From positions 502,040,472 to 502,104,471 of the forward strand of contig NC_133328.1 of NCBI RefSeq assembly GCF_042186555.1: a stretch of 64,000 nucleotides of DNA, read 5' to 3'. The stretch comes from Aquarana catesbeiana. Lineage: Eukaryota; Chordata; Amphibia; Anura; Ranidae. Positions 10,862-22,057 of this stretch are shown piece after piece (the first letter of the stretch is position 1; every line of letters begins with the position of its first letter). Below the pieces are notes generated by a model, which was given only the letters and a program-made list of their open reading frames with translations, was not told the DNA's origin and searched no databases. A program made the translations under genes and the position numbers.

Positions 10862-11371
10862 GAACTGGACAGAGTACACAGAGCCCTCACAGCCAAAAAG
10901 AAAGATGGACCCCCATGTGATATAATCACAAAATTTCATTATTACAGAACGAAAGAACAAATACTAATTGCTGCAAGAGAAAAAAAGGAACTTAATTTTC
11001 AAGGACACAATTATCAAATTTTTGCTGACCTATCCCAACTTACTGTTACTAAAAGACGATCCATGAAACCCCAACTAATGGAACTGCAACGCCACAACAT
11101 TATGTATCAATGGGGCTTCCCCTTTTCAGTCAGATTTAACTACCAAGGTACAATTTACAGAAGCAGTTCAGCAGATGAACTACAACAAACCCTTTTAAAA
11201 TTAAATCTGACAGAACCCACAAGCAGCAACTCTCCCACACACAGAAGAATGGCATCATCTTCACCTTCAGGCAGCACCCAGAAAATTCCAGAACAAAATG
11301 GGAATCATCATTCTCACAAAAGAGGCCGTTATGCCACATCATCCATGGACCAAGAAGATTCAATGGACTGA
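10862..11371 (+). pseudogene. L1 ORF1 protein, C-terminal part
   Basis: RNA-binding chaperone of L1 (transposase_22 family). The open frame begins at the truncation point without an ATG (ELDRVHRALTAKK) and includes the typical C-terminal region: CDIITKFHYYRTKEQIL, AAREKKELNFQGHNYQIFADLS, and a basic Ser-rich tail. It lacks the N-terminal coiled coil and ends in a normal stop at 11371. No internal stop is seen in what remains. Confidence 0.8.
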
Positions 11372-12326
11372 CATCCTAATTCCTGATATCTCTTCATTTA
11401 TTATACTAAGAGATGGTTCTCTATAAAAAAACCTATATTTATAACTGAATGTAACTGTCACACACTGTGTGGGATCATGTTACATTCCAGTTATATTTCT
11501 TATTACTTCTGATTCATATAGCCTTAGAATATATAAGTGAAATAAGGAAATTCTTGTTCAGTTATATATTATCAGGTAATAACAATAGATTTATTACTTT
11601 TTAGGACAAATATGTTCAATAATCCAGAAGTAATGGAAGCCTTTTTTTTTTTTTTTTTTTTTTTTCTTTTTCTTAAAACAAATATATTATTACCTAACTC
11701 TAGTTCCTAGAATTATGTTTTTGTTTATTCTAATCTGAAGCAATACAACCTCAATTTTATGAATTAACATATCTAAACAGTTACATATGAATAAAATATG
11801 TAATTGTTTACTCTAAAAGGGTTAAAACCCCAAAATAATTCAAACTATCTTCATCAATACCAAAGTTATTAACAGTACCTTTCTAACTGAATTATTTAGC
11901 CTAGGGCAAGACTAACCATATACAACCACCCTGGAATAAATAATTTCAACAAAAACTATATTCTGCACTCCAACTAATGAAACATCAATTTGATGTCTTT
12001 TGACATAGCACTTCTCTCCTGTAAGCGGAAGATCCATGTACCCCCATTAGCCCTCCTCATTCTCCCAACCATATTATGTGGGAGTGTGACGAAGGCACTT
12101 ATTCCCCTGAGAGAGATATTTATTCTCTTTCACGGGTAAATTGTGATTACTTGCAAAAAATAATTTATACAATGTATCATCTAATCTCACATGTTTTTTG
12201 TTTACTCTTTACTCCAGAATTCACTGGTTTCTTTTCTATCTATTCATCTCTTCAGTCCACACAGGTTGATCTGCGCAGTCAGCTCTGCATAACAAAAAGT
12301 AAGTCAAAACTATTTGATCTGTTGCC
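11372..12326 (+). other. L1 region between ORF1 and ORF2
   Basis: A 955-bp AT-rich spacer without a plausible gene. It includes a long T-run at 11642-11666. For mammalian L1 this spacer is only tens of bases, so its length is typical of other L1 lineages or reflects added sequence. No boundaries of another insertion are visible. Confidence 0.5.
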
Positions 12327-15300
12327 ATGGCACCACTGAATATACTTTCCCTGAATGTTCAGGGAATAAATGTCCCTCAAAAAAGGACCAAAGCCTTCCG
12401 TACTTTCCATAACAAGAAGGCTCACATAGTATGCCTCCAAGAAACACACTTCACCAAAGATTCTACTCCAAAATATATTTCTCCTTTTTATCAATAAATT
12501 TACACGGCTTCTGCCTGTACCAAGCAAAGGGGAACTCTAATTGCATTTCACCGATCCACACCATTCACCTTATCATCAGAAATTAAAGACCCAGAAGGTA
12601 GATACCTGATACTCATGGGTTATATAATGGATACAGCAATCACGGTGATTTCCTACTACGCTCCTAACAAACAACCTACACCATTCCTCTCACATATATT
12701 ACAAGTGATTAATACACACAAAATAGGAACAGTGATAATGTGTGGGGATTCGAACCAGGTCCTACTCCCATTTCTAGATAAATCACCTTTTACACCATCC
12801 AAAATAACCTCTAGATTACCTTTTTCTCAACTTCTTTCCAAATACAATCTGGTAGATTCATGGAGAGAAAGTAACCCAATGAAAAAGAAATTCACTTATT
12901 TCTCGCACCCTCATCAAACCTTCACCAGAATAGATCATATTTTTCTAACAATAGGAATGATACCAGAAATTATTGCATCAGATATAATTCCGATTCCGTG
13001 GTCTGACCATAATGCAGTATACACTACTATAGCCTCAGCCATACCAAAAGCGCATGACCCAACGTGGTACTTACCGGACATAATGCTCAAACACCCACTA
13101 CATCAGATGGCCATTGAACAAGCTTTAAAGGAATACATATCAATTAATAATACAACAGACATCTCCCCAATAACACTGTGGGAAGCTCATAAGCCTGTCT
13201 TGCGTGGTACAATACAAAGACAAATGGCACTATTTAAACGGGAACGCAAAAATCTAGCAAAAAAACTAGAACTCAATTTTAATGCAGCCTACATATCATT
13301 TCAAGATAATCCATCTCAGAGTACAAAATCTCATCTGGAAAAATCTAGATTGGAATACGATCTATTTCTCAGTTGATAAATCCCTCAAACGCTCCAAACA
13401 CAATTTCTACATGAATACAAACAAACCAGGTACATATTTGGCTCGGGCATTAAATTCAACTAACAAATCTTTCAAACCAATACGTTTGAAATTATCAAAA
13501 AATGTTTACACTTGTAATCCAGTTAAAATAGTCCATAAATTTCACTCACATCTCGCAACTTTATACAAGACAAACAATGAATTTAATCCTACAGAGGCTG
13601 AATCCTTCTTCTCAAAAATAACCTTACCTGAGTTATCTCAGAATCAAAAAAAGCAGTTTGGATGAGCCTATAACTATAGATGAAGTTGCTAACGCCATAA
13701 AAGACCTAAAACTTAACAAAAGACCAGGCCCAGACGGCTACTCGGCTTTATACTATAAAACATTCTCAGAAATACTCTCTCCCATTCTCACTGAAACTTT
13801 TAACAAACTTCTAGATGGACATTCTTTTCGGCAAGAAACACTAATGGCAATTGTTTGTATGATCCCAAAACCCCTTTCTGATGATACTTCCTGTGTGAAT
13901 TATCGGCCTATCTCTCTGTTAAACCTCGATATTAAATTATTAGCAAAAATAATAGCAAAACGCCTCAATAGCATTATAGGAAAATTAATACATAGAGATC
14001 AAGTAGGCTTCATGCCAAATAGACAGGCAGGCGATAATATACGCAGGGCAGTGTTATTGGCACATATTGCTAAAAAACGGAAAATTCCTTTATGTTTTCT
14101 ATCTCTCGATATTAAGAGGGCATTTGACACAGTATCCTGGCAATATATGCAATATTCATTACAAAAATGGGGTTTTGGACCCCACTTTTTAACATGGATC
14201 AAAGCATTATATAATAAACCCAAAGCCTATATAAAATATGCTGGATACAAATCTGAAGCCTTTAATATCGAAAGAGGTACCCGACAGGGTTGCCCATTAT
14301 CTCCCTTATTATTTGCCCTTATACTCGAACCCATGGCCCAATATATCAGAACAAACCAAACTATAACTGGCATTGAAGTAGGAGGTATTACACACAAATT
14401 ATGTATATTTGCAGACGATATATTACTTTTTCTATCATCACCACAGGTCTCTGGTCCTAACTTAATACCAGCTCTTGATGTATTTGCAGCCCTATCCGGC
14501 CTTATGATTAATCCTAAGAAATGCCTAGTGCTTAATATTTCACTCACAAACATGGAATTGATCCCGGCTAGGGCTGCACTCCCATTCACATGGGCAGAAA
14601 AATCAATCCCATATCTTGGAATTCATTTAACAGCCTCTCATTCTGACTTATTCTCAACCAATTATCCTCCTGTATTAAGACAGATCACAAATCTAATAAA
14701 ACAGTGGTCGCAACTTCCTTTATCCTGGATGGGGAAGATTAATGCAATCAAAATGACTATTCTACCCAAATTGCTTTATCTATTCAGAGTCCTCCCTATT
14801 CCAATTCCTTCCTATTTTTTGAGAATAGTACAAAAAAGAGCAACTTCGTTTATATGGGGCTCTTCTAAACCACGTATACCTATACACACACTACATCTTC
14901 CCAAAAATAAAGGAGGCCTGGGATACCCTAATTTTACTAACTACTACAGAGCGGCACATTTGGCCAGTCTGTCCAAATACCATGCAAAACAGGAAATCCC
15001 ATTATGGGTATTTATAGAGGCTTCAGAAAATGACCCTCTATTAATATCAAATTTATTATGGCTTGATCCTAAAGACCGCTTTAAAATTCATAATCCCATA
15101 ACTAAACACTTCTTATCTCTCTGGGATAAACTAAAAACCAAATATCAGTTACAATCTCCACACAATCCTCTCCTTTCTTTTATCAGAAATCCGGCCTTTT
15201 ATCCGGCATGGATCTACCCAAATTCTTTTAAAGCTTGGACAACATCAGGCATTCAGACACTAAATGACTTCATAGCATCTAAATCATTCCTTTCATTCCC

Positions 15301-16111
15301 ATCGCTTAGAGAAAAATATGATCTACCAAACTCTGAGATATTTAGATATCTCCAAATCAAAAATTTCTATACACCATTCCTAAAGGGGGATACACCATTA
15401 TCCCAATTATCCATTTTTGAATCAATCTGTACAAAAGATCCATTTGCTAAAGGAACAATTTCATCACTTTATAATCAATTATATGGAGTAGCAAATCTTA
15501 ATAGACCCTCTTACGTTCAGAGGTGGGAGGAGGACCTGGGACGAACTTTAGAAGACACGGTCTGGTCTAACATATGGCTCACATCTAAGTCATCTTCACC
15601 TAACATCTTAGCACTGGAGACAAATTATAAAGTCCTAACTCGCTGGTACCTTGTACCCGCTAGAGTGGCAAAATATTCACCTAATACCTCAGCTCTTTGT
15701 TTTCGAGGATGCCCAGAAATAGGCACATATTTACACATATGGTGGACGTGCCCAGTAATCCAAACCTTCTGGAAGGAAGTCTTCGTGATTGCATCTAAAA
15801 TATTTAAAAAAATAATACAACCAGATCCATATTTAACTTTACTTAATCTAAAACCGGAATGGTTAACACTCTCTCAATTCAAACTTATGATCCAACTAAT
15901 AACGGCTGCAAAACAAACAGTGGCCAAGGCATGGAAATCTCCTACATTGGTACTAGCAGAAACAATTCACAGAATGAATAATACAATGTCCCATGCTAAG
16001 ATGGTAGCCATCGATCAAAATCAAATTCCAAAATTTGAAAAACTTTGGCATCCTTGGATAAAACAACAGTTCCTGTCAAACTTCAATGACTCTGTCCTGT
16101 TGCCATGGTAA
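12327..16111 (+). pseudogene. L1 ORF2: endonuclease and reverse transcriptase, three breaks
   Basis: The enzyme of target-primed reverse transcription, about 1260 codons, close to the usual L1 length. Start MAPLNILSLNVQGIN at 12327. The AP-like endonuclease spans the first 240 residues (CLQETHF, YYAPNKQ, MCGDSNQV, WSDHNAVYTT). The reverse transcriptase follows with RPGPDGYSALYYK, NYRPISLLNLDIKLLAKI, LSLDIKRAFDTVSW, RGTRQGCPLSPLLFAL and the catalytic FADDILLF. Near the C terminus is a CCHC knuckle (CFRGCPEIGTYLHIWWTC, spacing C-x3-C-x7-H-x4-C). Breaks: TAA at 12495-12497, a frameshift near 13370 and another in the A-run near 13650. From 13658 to 16111 the frame is open for 817 residues, so the copy is fairly young. 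Confidence 0.92.
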
Positions 16112-16558
16112 CAGATTAAATGACTTACAGAGACACCCATTCTAAGGCTTCAAAGAGAACTAAAAAGAATAATAAACTGACGAGCGGGACAACCTTGTGG
16201 ACCATACCGCTACCTTTCAACCCTTTTTCTTCTTTCTCTTTCCTTTTCTCCACCTTACGATTAAAGCTCATTATCAGAATTTATTTGACCTATATACACT
16301 CTACTTGTAAACAATATGTATAGTAGGTATAAATCATTTAAATACCTACAAAAGTAACTAAGGAAATGATATATATCTTTAATTTAGGTTTACGTGAACC
16401 CAATGTTTAATATTTGAAATTTCATGATATTTACCTATATAAACCCTCCTGTAAAACAATGAGCTTACTTTATAGATCCTTGTAAACTTACTTTATGTAT
16501 CTTTATAACATTGTATACTCAATAAACTTCTTTTGACAAGGAAAAAAAAAAAAAAAAA
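16112..16558 (+). terminator. L1 3' untranslated region, poly(A) signal and tail
   Basis: Non-coding sequence after the ORF2 stop, with AATAAA near 16520-16525 and an A-tract at about 16542-16558 that marks the 3' end of the insertion. MADF coding resumes directly after it. Confidence 0.85.
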
Positions 16559-16984
16559 GAGAGGGCAGCTTACTGCTACAACCTATCTAGCAGATGAAGC
16601 CACTCCTCCTCCTCCTCCTGCCCCAAGTACACCACCAGAGGCCCAGCCTCCGAGGAAGGCTGCAGAGAAGCGTGGAGGGAAGGCTGCAGAGAAGCGTGCA
16701 GGGAAGGCTCCATGAAAGAGTCAAAAGTGATTGCCTGGCTTCTGTCTGGTCTGACTGTGCTACCTGTGCTCCCTAGTCGCAAGAGACCAATTTTCTTGTC
16801 CTAAAACTTGATGTGTGTCCTGGGTAATGAAAGGCTTCACAGATTCCAAAAGTGTCTCCAGTGTTGCCTTCCTAATTTTTTTTAACAAAAAAAAAAGGAT
16901 TTTTTAGTTACTTTACGTTATTGACTATGTGTTTTGATTCCAAAACGACATTTTGTTTGGGAGTAGGCAGGTACAGGTCAAAAA

Positions 16985-17612
16985 GACTATGGGGTTGATT
17001 TACTAAAAGCAAATAGACTGTGCACTTTGCAGTGTGCAGTTGCCCTCTGCAAGTGCAATTGCTCCAGAGCTTAGTAAATGAGGTAAGGCTTGACTTTGCA
17101 AAGAGTACCCAATCCTTTGCAAGGAAAATTAAAAAACAACATTTTTGCTTGCACATGATTGGATGATGTAAGTCAGCAGAGCTTCTGCTCATTTACTAAG
17201 CTCTGGAGCAACTACTCTTGCAGAGGGCAACTGCACTTTGCAAAGTACACAGTCTTTTCCCCTTTAGTAAATCAACCCCTATGTGTGTTTGTTCCTAAAG
17301 GCTAAATCATTTATAAAATCAAGTGCAAAGTACTAGTGAAGAGTGCACTTTAGAAATTGCACTGCAAGTGCACTTGTTGGAAGTGCAGTCGCAGTAAATA
17401 TGAGGGGAATAGCTGAAATGAGGGGAAGCTCTGCTGATTTTATTATACAATCATGTGCAAGAAAAAGGTTTTTTTGTTTTTGTGGTTCCTTGCATGTGCC
17501 CCTCGGATCCACAGCGAATGCACTTCCAAATGCTCTTTCTGTGCAATTCCAAGTACAATTTGCACTTGTAGTGAAAAATGAATTTGCCTTTGGAAAATAA
17601 ACCCCCCTATGT
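16985..17612 (+). mobile_element. Insertion block of two related MITE-like palindromes
   Basis: The first unit, about 16987-17276, has near-perfect inverted ends GGGGTTGATTTACTAAA and TTTAGTAAATCAACCCC; the second, about 17330-17612, is an older relative. The homologous Harbinger copy near 42495 lacks the whole block and reads straight from AGGCAGGTACA..CAAAAATAC to AATTAACAAGGG. This gives an empty site and shows that the block was inserted. The flanking CTATG on both sides is a possible target duplication. Confidence 0.65.
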
Positions 17613-18262
17613 CTAATTAACAAGGGACACCAACCTCATTAAGGTTCATTAAAACAACACAAAATATTAAGGTTATTGTGGTAACTTGAAACTACAAAAA
17701 TAAAATTAAAAAAAACAAAAACATTTTGTATAATTTAGTACACATTGTAAAATAGATAGTGTTTAAATCTAAAAGTCCTAAAGTCCAAAATCTAATTTAT
17801 TACTTTATTTATGGAGATCTGGCTTTTTAAAAATATCATATTAGTCATGGCATGAGGATAAATCATGAAGAAAGTAGTTTGTGAGAACTCTGTGTGAATA
17901 TAAAGCACCAAAACAACTTCATTCCTCTCGCATTATAAAGAAAAAAAAAGCGCTGTATTAAAAGATCAAAAGAAGAGGAATGTGCTAGCTTCAATACGAA
18001 GGCTAGTTTTACCAGACTGAGCGCTTCTGTCTTGTAATTGCTTCAGAGCATGCGTCAGTTTGAGTCTGTCGGACTAGCACACACACGACCGGTTTGTCCG
18101 CTAGAAAGAAGAGTCCGTCGGATAGATTTAAAACATGTTTCAAATCTAAGTCCGTCCAACTTTTGAGCAAACAAAGTCCGCTGGAGCCCACACACGATCG
18201 AATTGTCCGACGAAATCCCGTCCGCCGGGCAAAGTCTGCCGTAAAGTCCGCTCGTGTGTACG
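17613..18262 (+). mobile_element. Harbinger 3' terminal region with right end
   Basis: Non-coding end of the Harbinger element. It shares phrases with 42500-42965 (AATTAACAAGGGACACCAAC, TTGTGGTAACTTGA, AACTCTGTGTGAATATAA, TTTTACCAGAC) and with 44390-44555 (GTCCGTC repeats, GAAACATGTTTCAAAT, GTGTGTAC.CGGCATTA). The multiple GTCCG motifs are likely binding sites for the element's own DNA-binding proteins, by analogy with other Harbinger ends. The final TTA/TAA fits the 3-bp target preference of the superfamily. Confidence 0.6.
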
Positions 18263-18768
18263 CGGCATTAAAGTGGTTGTAAAGCCTTAAGGGTTTTCAC
18301 CTTAATGCATTCTATGCATTAAAGTGGATGTAAACCCATCACTCACCCAGTATAAACTAATGGCACAGTATTTTTTGTATATATACATGCAAGCCTCCTG
18401 CATGTATCCCTACCTTTCAAATGTCACCCCCTTCAGCAGTAGGAGCCCCATAAAACTCTGGAATCGGTGGGTGGGTCTCTTTGTTGGAGCTCGGGGGGGC
18501 GGAGTCATGATATCACAAGATTCCCTGCCCACCTCTACACTCTCCTACTCTCCTATTTATGAGTTTTGAGTAACATCCGGTCAAAACTCAGGAAAGGCAC
18601 CACATGACTTCAGCATGCTAGACCATGCTGAGGTGTGGATCAGCCAATCCTGAGAGAGCTGGAGAATAAAGGAAGGGGGATGTGAAGCTGGAATCGTTAC
18701 ACATCTCTCTGCTCTCATGCCGTTCATGAGATAAAGAAATAAGATGTCAGTCACAGCAGTGGGGGATG
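18263..18768 (+). repeat. MITE-like repeat, truncated by CR1
   Basis: Starts with two TTAAAGTGG.TGTAAA phrases (18268 and 18319), resembling the ends of the TTAA-type MITE at 54804-55172. Its right part (about 18700-18768, TAAAGAAAT..GATGTCAGTCACAGCAGTGG) recurs at 35497-35560, where the sequence continues instead of running into CR1. So the CR1 insertion or truncation point is at about 18769. Confidence 0.5.
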
Positions 18769-21355
18769 TTACATAGTTACACAGTTGGTAAGGTTGAAAA
18801 AAGACACAAGTCCATTAAGTCCAACTTGTGTGTGTGCTTTTATGTCAATATTACATTGTATATCCCTGTATGTTGTGGTCGTTTAGGTGCCTATCTAATA
18901 GTTTTTTGAAATTATCTATGCTACCTGCTAAAATCACTGCTTGTGGAAGAGAATTCCACATTCTTACTGCTCTTACCGTAAAGAACCCCCTATGCAGTTT
19001 AAGGTTAAATAATTTTTTCTCTATGATTAGTGAATGGCCACGAGTCTTTTGAAATGCCCTTTTTGTGGAAAAGTTTTATTCCTATTGTGGGGTCACCAGT
19101 ACGGTTTGTACATTGGAATCATATCCCCTCTCAAGCGTCTCTTTTCCAGAGAGAATAAGTTCAACGCTAGTAATCTTTCCTAATAACTAAAATCCTCCAG
19201 TCCCTTTATTAGCTTTGTTGCCCTTCTCTGTACTATCTCAATTTCCAGCACATGCTTCCTGAGGACTGGTGCCCAGAACTGGACGGCATACTCCAAGTGC
19301 GGCCGGACCAAAGTCTTGGAGTGGGAGAATTATCGTTTTATCTCTGGAGTTAATTCCCTTTTAATGCATGAAAATATTATATTGGCTTTCCTTGCAGCAG
19401 CGTGGCATTGCATGCCATTGCTGAGCCTGTCATCTACTAGGACCCCCAGGTCCTTTTCCATCCTAGATTCACCCAGAGGTTCTCCCCCTAGTGAGTAGAT
19501 TGCATTCATGTTTTTGCTACCTAAATGCATTATTTTACATTTTTTCTACATTAAACCTCATTTACCATGTAGTTGCCCACCCCAATAATTTGTTCAGATC
19601 TTCTTGCAAGGTTTCCACATCCTGCGGAGAAGCTATTGCCCTGCTTAGCTTAGTATCGCCCCTGCAAATACTGAGATTGAGCTGTTTATCCCATCCTCCA
19701 GGTCATTTATGAATAAATTAAATAGGATTGGTCCCAGGACAGAACCCTGAGGGACCCCACTTTCCACATTGGACCATTCTGAATACTCCCCATTTATCAC
19801 TGCCCTCTGAACTTGCCCTTGTAGCCAGTTTTCAATCCAGGTACTCACCCTTTGGTCCATGCCAACAGACCTTAGCTAGTATAATAAACGTTTGTGAGGA
19901 ACTATATCAAAGGCCTTTGCAAAATCCAGATACACTACGTCATTGGGCCTTCCTTCATCTAGATGGCAGCTCAGCTCCTCATAGAAGGTTATTTGATTTG
20001 TTTGGCAAGAACGATTTTTCACAAATCCATGCTGATTACTGCTAATGATACAATTTTTCAATACTAAAATCTAGTCCCAAATTATCCCTTCCAAGAGCTT
20101 GCATACTATTTATGTTAGGCTAACTGGACTGTAGTTCCCAGGGATATATCTTGGTCCTTTTTTAAAGATTGGTGCTACATTGGCTTTTCTCCAATCAGCT
20201 GGTACCATACCAGTCAGTAGACTGATCGTAAAAATTAGGAACAACGGTCTGGCAATTACTTGACTGAGTACCTTAAGGACCCTCTGGTGCAAGCCATCTG
20301 GTCCTGGTGACTTATTTATGTTGTTTTCAAGTCTGTTTCTGATTTTATCCTCTCATAACCATGGGGGTGCTTCCTGTGACATGTCATGAGAATAAACATT
20401 GCAGTTTTGGTTACTGAAGCCCCCTGTTTCCCTCGTGAAGACTGAGGAGAAATCTTTGCCATCTCACCATCCTTTGTAACCAGAATCCCTTCATCATTCT
20501 TTATAGGGCCAATATGATCTGTCCTCCCTCTTTTACTATTTATGTACTATTTCTTGTGATTTTTCTTACTCTCCTCCACTGTGTGCCTTTCGTGTTCTAT
20601 TTTAGCCACCCTGATTACACCCTTACATTTCTTATTGCATTCTTTGTACAGTTGGCAAGCTGATGATGATCCCTCAGCCTTGTATTTTATGAAGGCCTTT
20701 GCTTTTATATGAATTTTTACATTGACGGTAAGCCACCCAGGACTTTTATTAGCTTTTTTAAATGTATTACCCTTTGGGATGCACTGGCTAATACCCTCAT
20801 TTAGTATGCTCCTAAAGCAAACCCATTTTTCCTCCATGTTCTTTGTTCCTAGGATTTTATCCCATTTAGTATCTTCTAGCAAGGAGCGTCGTTTCTGGAA
20901 GTTGGCTCTTTTGAAATTCAGTGTCTTTGTATTCCCCTTATGTTTCCTATTTGTGTGATTTATGCTGAAACTAATTGACCTGTGATCGCTGTTTCCTAAG
21001 TTGCTCCATATTTCTACATCCGTGATCAGGTCTGTATTGTTGGTAATCAGTAGGTCTTGTACCTTTTTTTTCTTTTTGGTGCATTTACCATCTGACCCAT
21101 GAAATTGTCCTGACATTTAGGAAATGGCAAGCCTTAGATGAATGCACAATTCCTTCCACCCAGTCTATGTCCGGATAATTAAAATCCCCCATTATAATGA
21201 CACTTCCCATTCCAAACTGTGATAGGAGGTCCGTCTCCCTCTCCTCCCTCAGGTTAGGGGGCCTATAGCATACTTCCAGTATTACTTTCTCCTTGTTTTC
21301 CTCCCTTTGTAACTCTACCCATAAGGATTCCACCTCTTTCCTTGTTCCATAGATG
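18769..21355 (-). mobile_element. CR1-type LINE, 5'-truncated
   Basis: A minus-strand non-LTR retrotransposon. The 3' end is the block beginning ACATAGTTACACAGTTGGTA at 18770 (plus-strand orientation). Coding sequence for endonuclease and reverse transcriptase runs up to 21333, and a poly-G stretch at about 21360-21373 lies at its 5' edge. CR1 family assignment rests on the reverse transcriptase blocks. Confidence 0.8.
19330..21333 (-). pseudogene. CR1 ORF2: endonuclease and reverse transcriptase remnants
   Basis: Read on the minus strand, successive frames give the endonuclease (ILEVCYRPPN, IIMGDFNYPDIDW at about 21280-21150; LGNSDHRSISFSI in the next segment), a linker rich in Lys and Arg, and the reverse transcriptase: DWRKANVAPIFKKG and PGNYSPVSLT (20230-20110), VYLDFAKAFDIVPHKRL (about 19930-19880), SGVPQGSVLGPILFNLFINDLE (about 19780-19700) and the C-terminal EKDLGVLVDDRLS (about 19450). 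The FADD box is damaged (FAGA). At least four frame changes and stops make this an old copy. The N-terminal part of the endonuclease and ORF1 are absent. Confidence 0.85.
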
Positions 21356-21770
21356 TGATGGGGGGGGGGGGTGCGGTATGATTATTTCAGATTTTTGCGT
21401 CTCAAAGCGGTACAATTATTTTGCATAGAAATTTGGCGTTTTATATTGTAGGCCTGTAATTCTTAGCAATAACACACTTAAATCTGTCCACCAAGAGTCT
21501 AGTAGATATCCTGGGTATGATGAAGTTTGAAACACAAAATCATAAATTATAATAAATAATATTTCCCCACAAATCACTATGGCTCAATTCTGCAAGTGTT
21601 CTAATTTACTATCGCTGTTTTCTAGCTGTTCTAAAGCCACTTTTGATGTAAAGGGACACTTTTTGATTGCTATGGACAATCTCAAGTTTCCAGGCAGAAA
21701 GAACAGTACATATAATATAAAACTGCATGCAGGGCATGGGCCAAAGCATTGGTGACAAAAGGGATGTGAA
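21356..21770. repeat. Uncharacterised sequence with poly-G, probably repeat-derived
   Basis: Begins with a G-run, then AT-rich sequence (TTTTGCATAGAAATTTGGCG, TGTAGGCCTGTAATTCTTAG). No reading frame of note. The style is that of the terminal part of a DNA transposon, but I see no second copy in the window and do not name it. Confidence 0.3.
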
Positions 21771-22057
21771 ATAATTTCATACAGTACTGTAATCTGTAAG
21801 ATTAAAGTCTCCCTATAAATTTAAAGCATCCTATGGGGTGGTGCAGACAGGGGCAAGGCTCAGACATCATGGCTCTGTCCTGAGTGGCTCTGTCACGAGT
21901 GATGCACAGTTTCACCGACGCAGTTTAACGAAAGCGGGATAACTAAAGCTGGATGAAAATGCAACAAGAACTCTGCTCCACTCTGCAAGACTACAAGCAA
22001 ACCAGCTTTTGACATTTATTTTATATAAAGTCAGTTTCCCACTCTCTATCCACTAAC

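Larger units (their letters stand above)
10861..16558 (+). mobile_element. L1-type LINE, 5'-truncated in ORF1
   Basis: A non-LTR retrotransposon with the C-terminal part of ORF1, an intergenic stretch, a nearly complete ORF2, a 3' untranslated region with AATAAA and a poly(A) tail. It starts in mid-ORF1 exactly where MADF coding stops and ends where it resumes, so it is an insertion into the MADF exon. I could not identify a clean target-site duplication. Confidence 0.9.
8302..16715 (+). pseudogene. Harbinger-associated MADF-domain protein, split by two insertions
   Basis: DNA-binding protein with a MADF (Myb-like) domain, probably a third Harbinger gene. The start at 8307 gives Met-Asn-Pro-Phe; a MITE interrupts at the TTAA, and coding resumes at 9470 in the same frame (KEADFLSRF). 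The MADF domain covers roughly residues 10-100 (FIDLYQENKNLWEVKHPLYY, IGILRNMYKWEHNKIQ, KLSYYHKMRFLDD). A Pro/Ser linker repeats TLPPTLPSSL, and a CAG/GTATCC donor follows at 9944. Exon 3 starts at 10503 (phase 0) with three EEALPSxRE repeats and a C-terminal helix (RLLELEKGQRLLCEGLILQAY). An L1 then interrupts at about 10861; the tail resumes after the poly(A) at about 16560 (GQLTATTYLADEATPPPPP) and ends in a Lys/Arg-rich stretch at 16715. Apart from the insertions I see no stop in it. Confidence 0.8.
3762..18262 (+). mobile_element. PIF/Harbinger element with three genes, heavily interrupted
   Basis: A large Harbinger-type DNA transposon inferred from three neighbouring genes: DDE transposase (+, 3790-5931), Myb-like protein (-, 7961-6725) and MADF protein (+, 8307-16715 with interruptions). 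Its 3' non-coding region runs to about 18262. The terminal block (about 17860-18262), with its repeated GTCCG motifs and the final CGTGTGTACGCGGCATTA, recurs beside a second MADF remnant at 42266-44555, so MADF tail and terminus belong together. The left terminus is missing, apparently cut off by the PLE to its left. Nested inside are a piggyBac-like MITE, an hAT MITE, an L1 and two further MITEs. That transposase and MADF share one element is inference from adjacency. Confidence 0.6.

Noticed and set aside
12076..12339. Separate gene upstream of L1 ORF2
   Set aside because: It lies in the L1 inter-ORF spacer and has no recognisable domain.
18094..18282. Basic 62-codon frame
   Set aside because: It lies in the Harbinger terminal region, where repeated GTCCG motifs generate Ser/Lys/Arg-rich frames.
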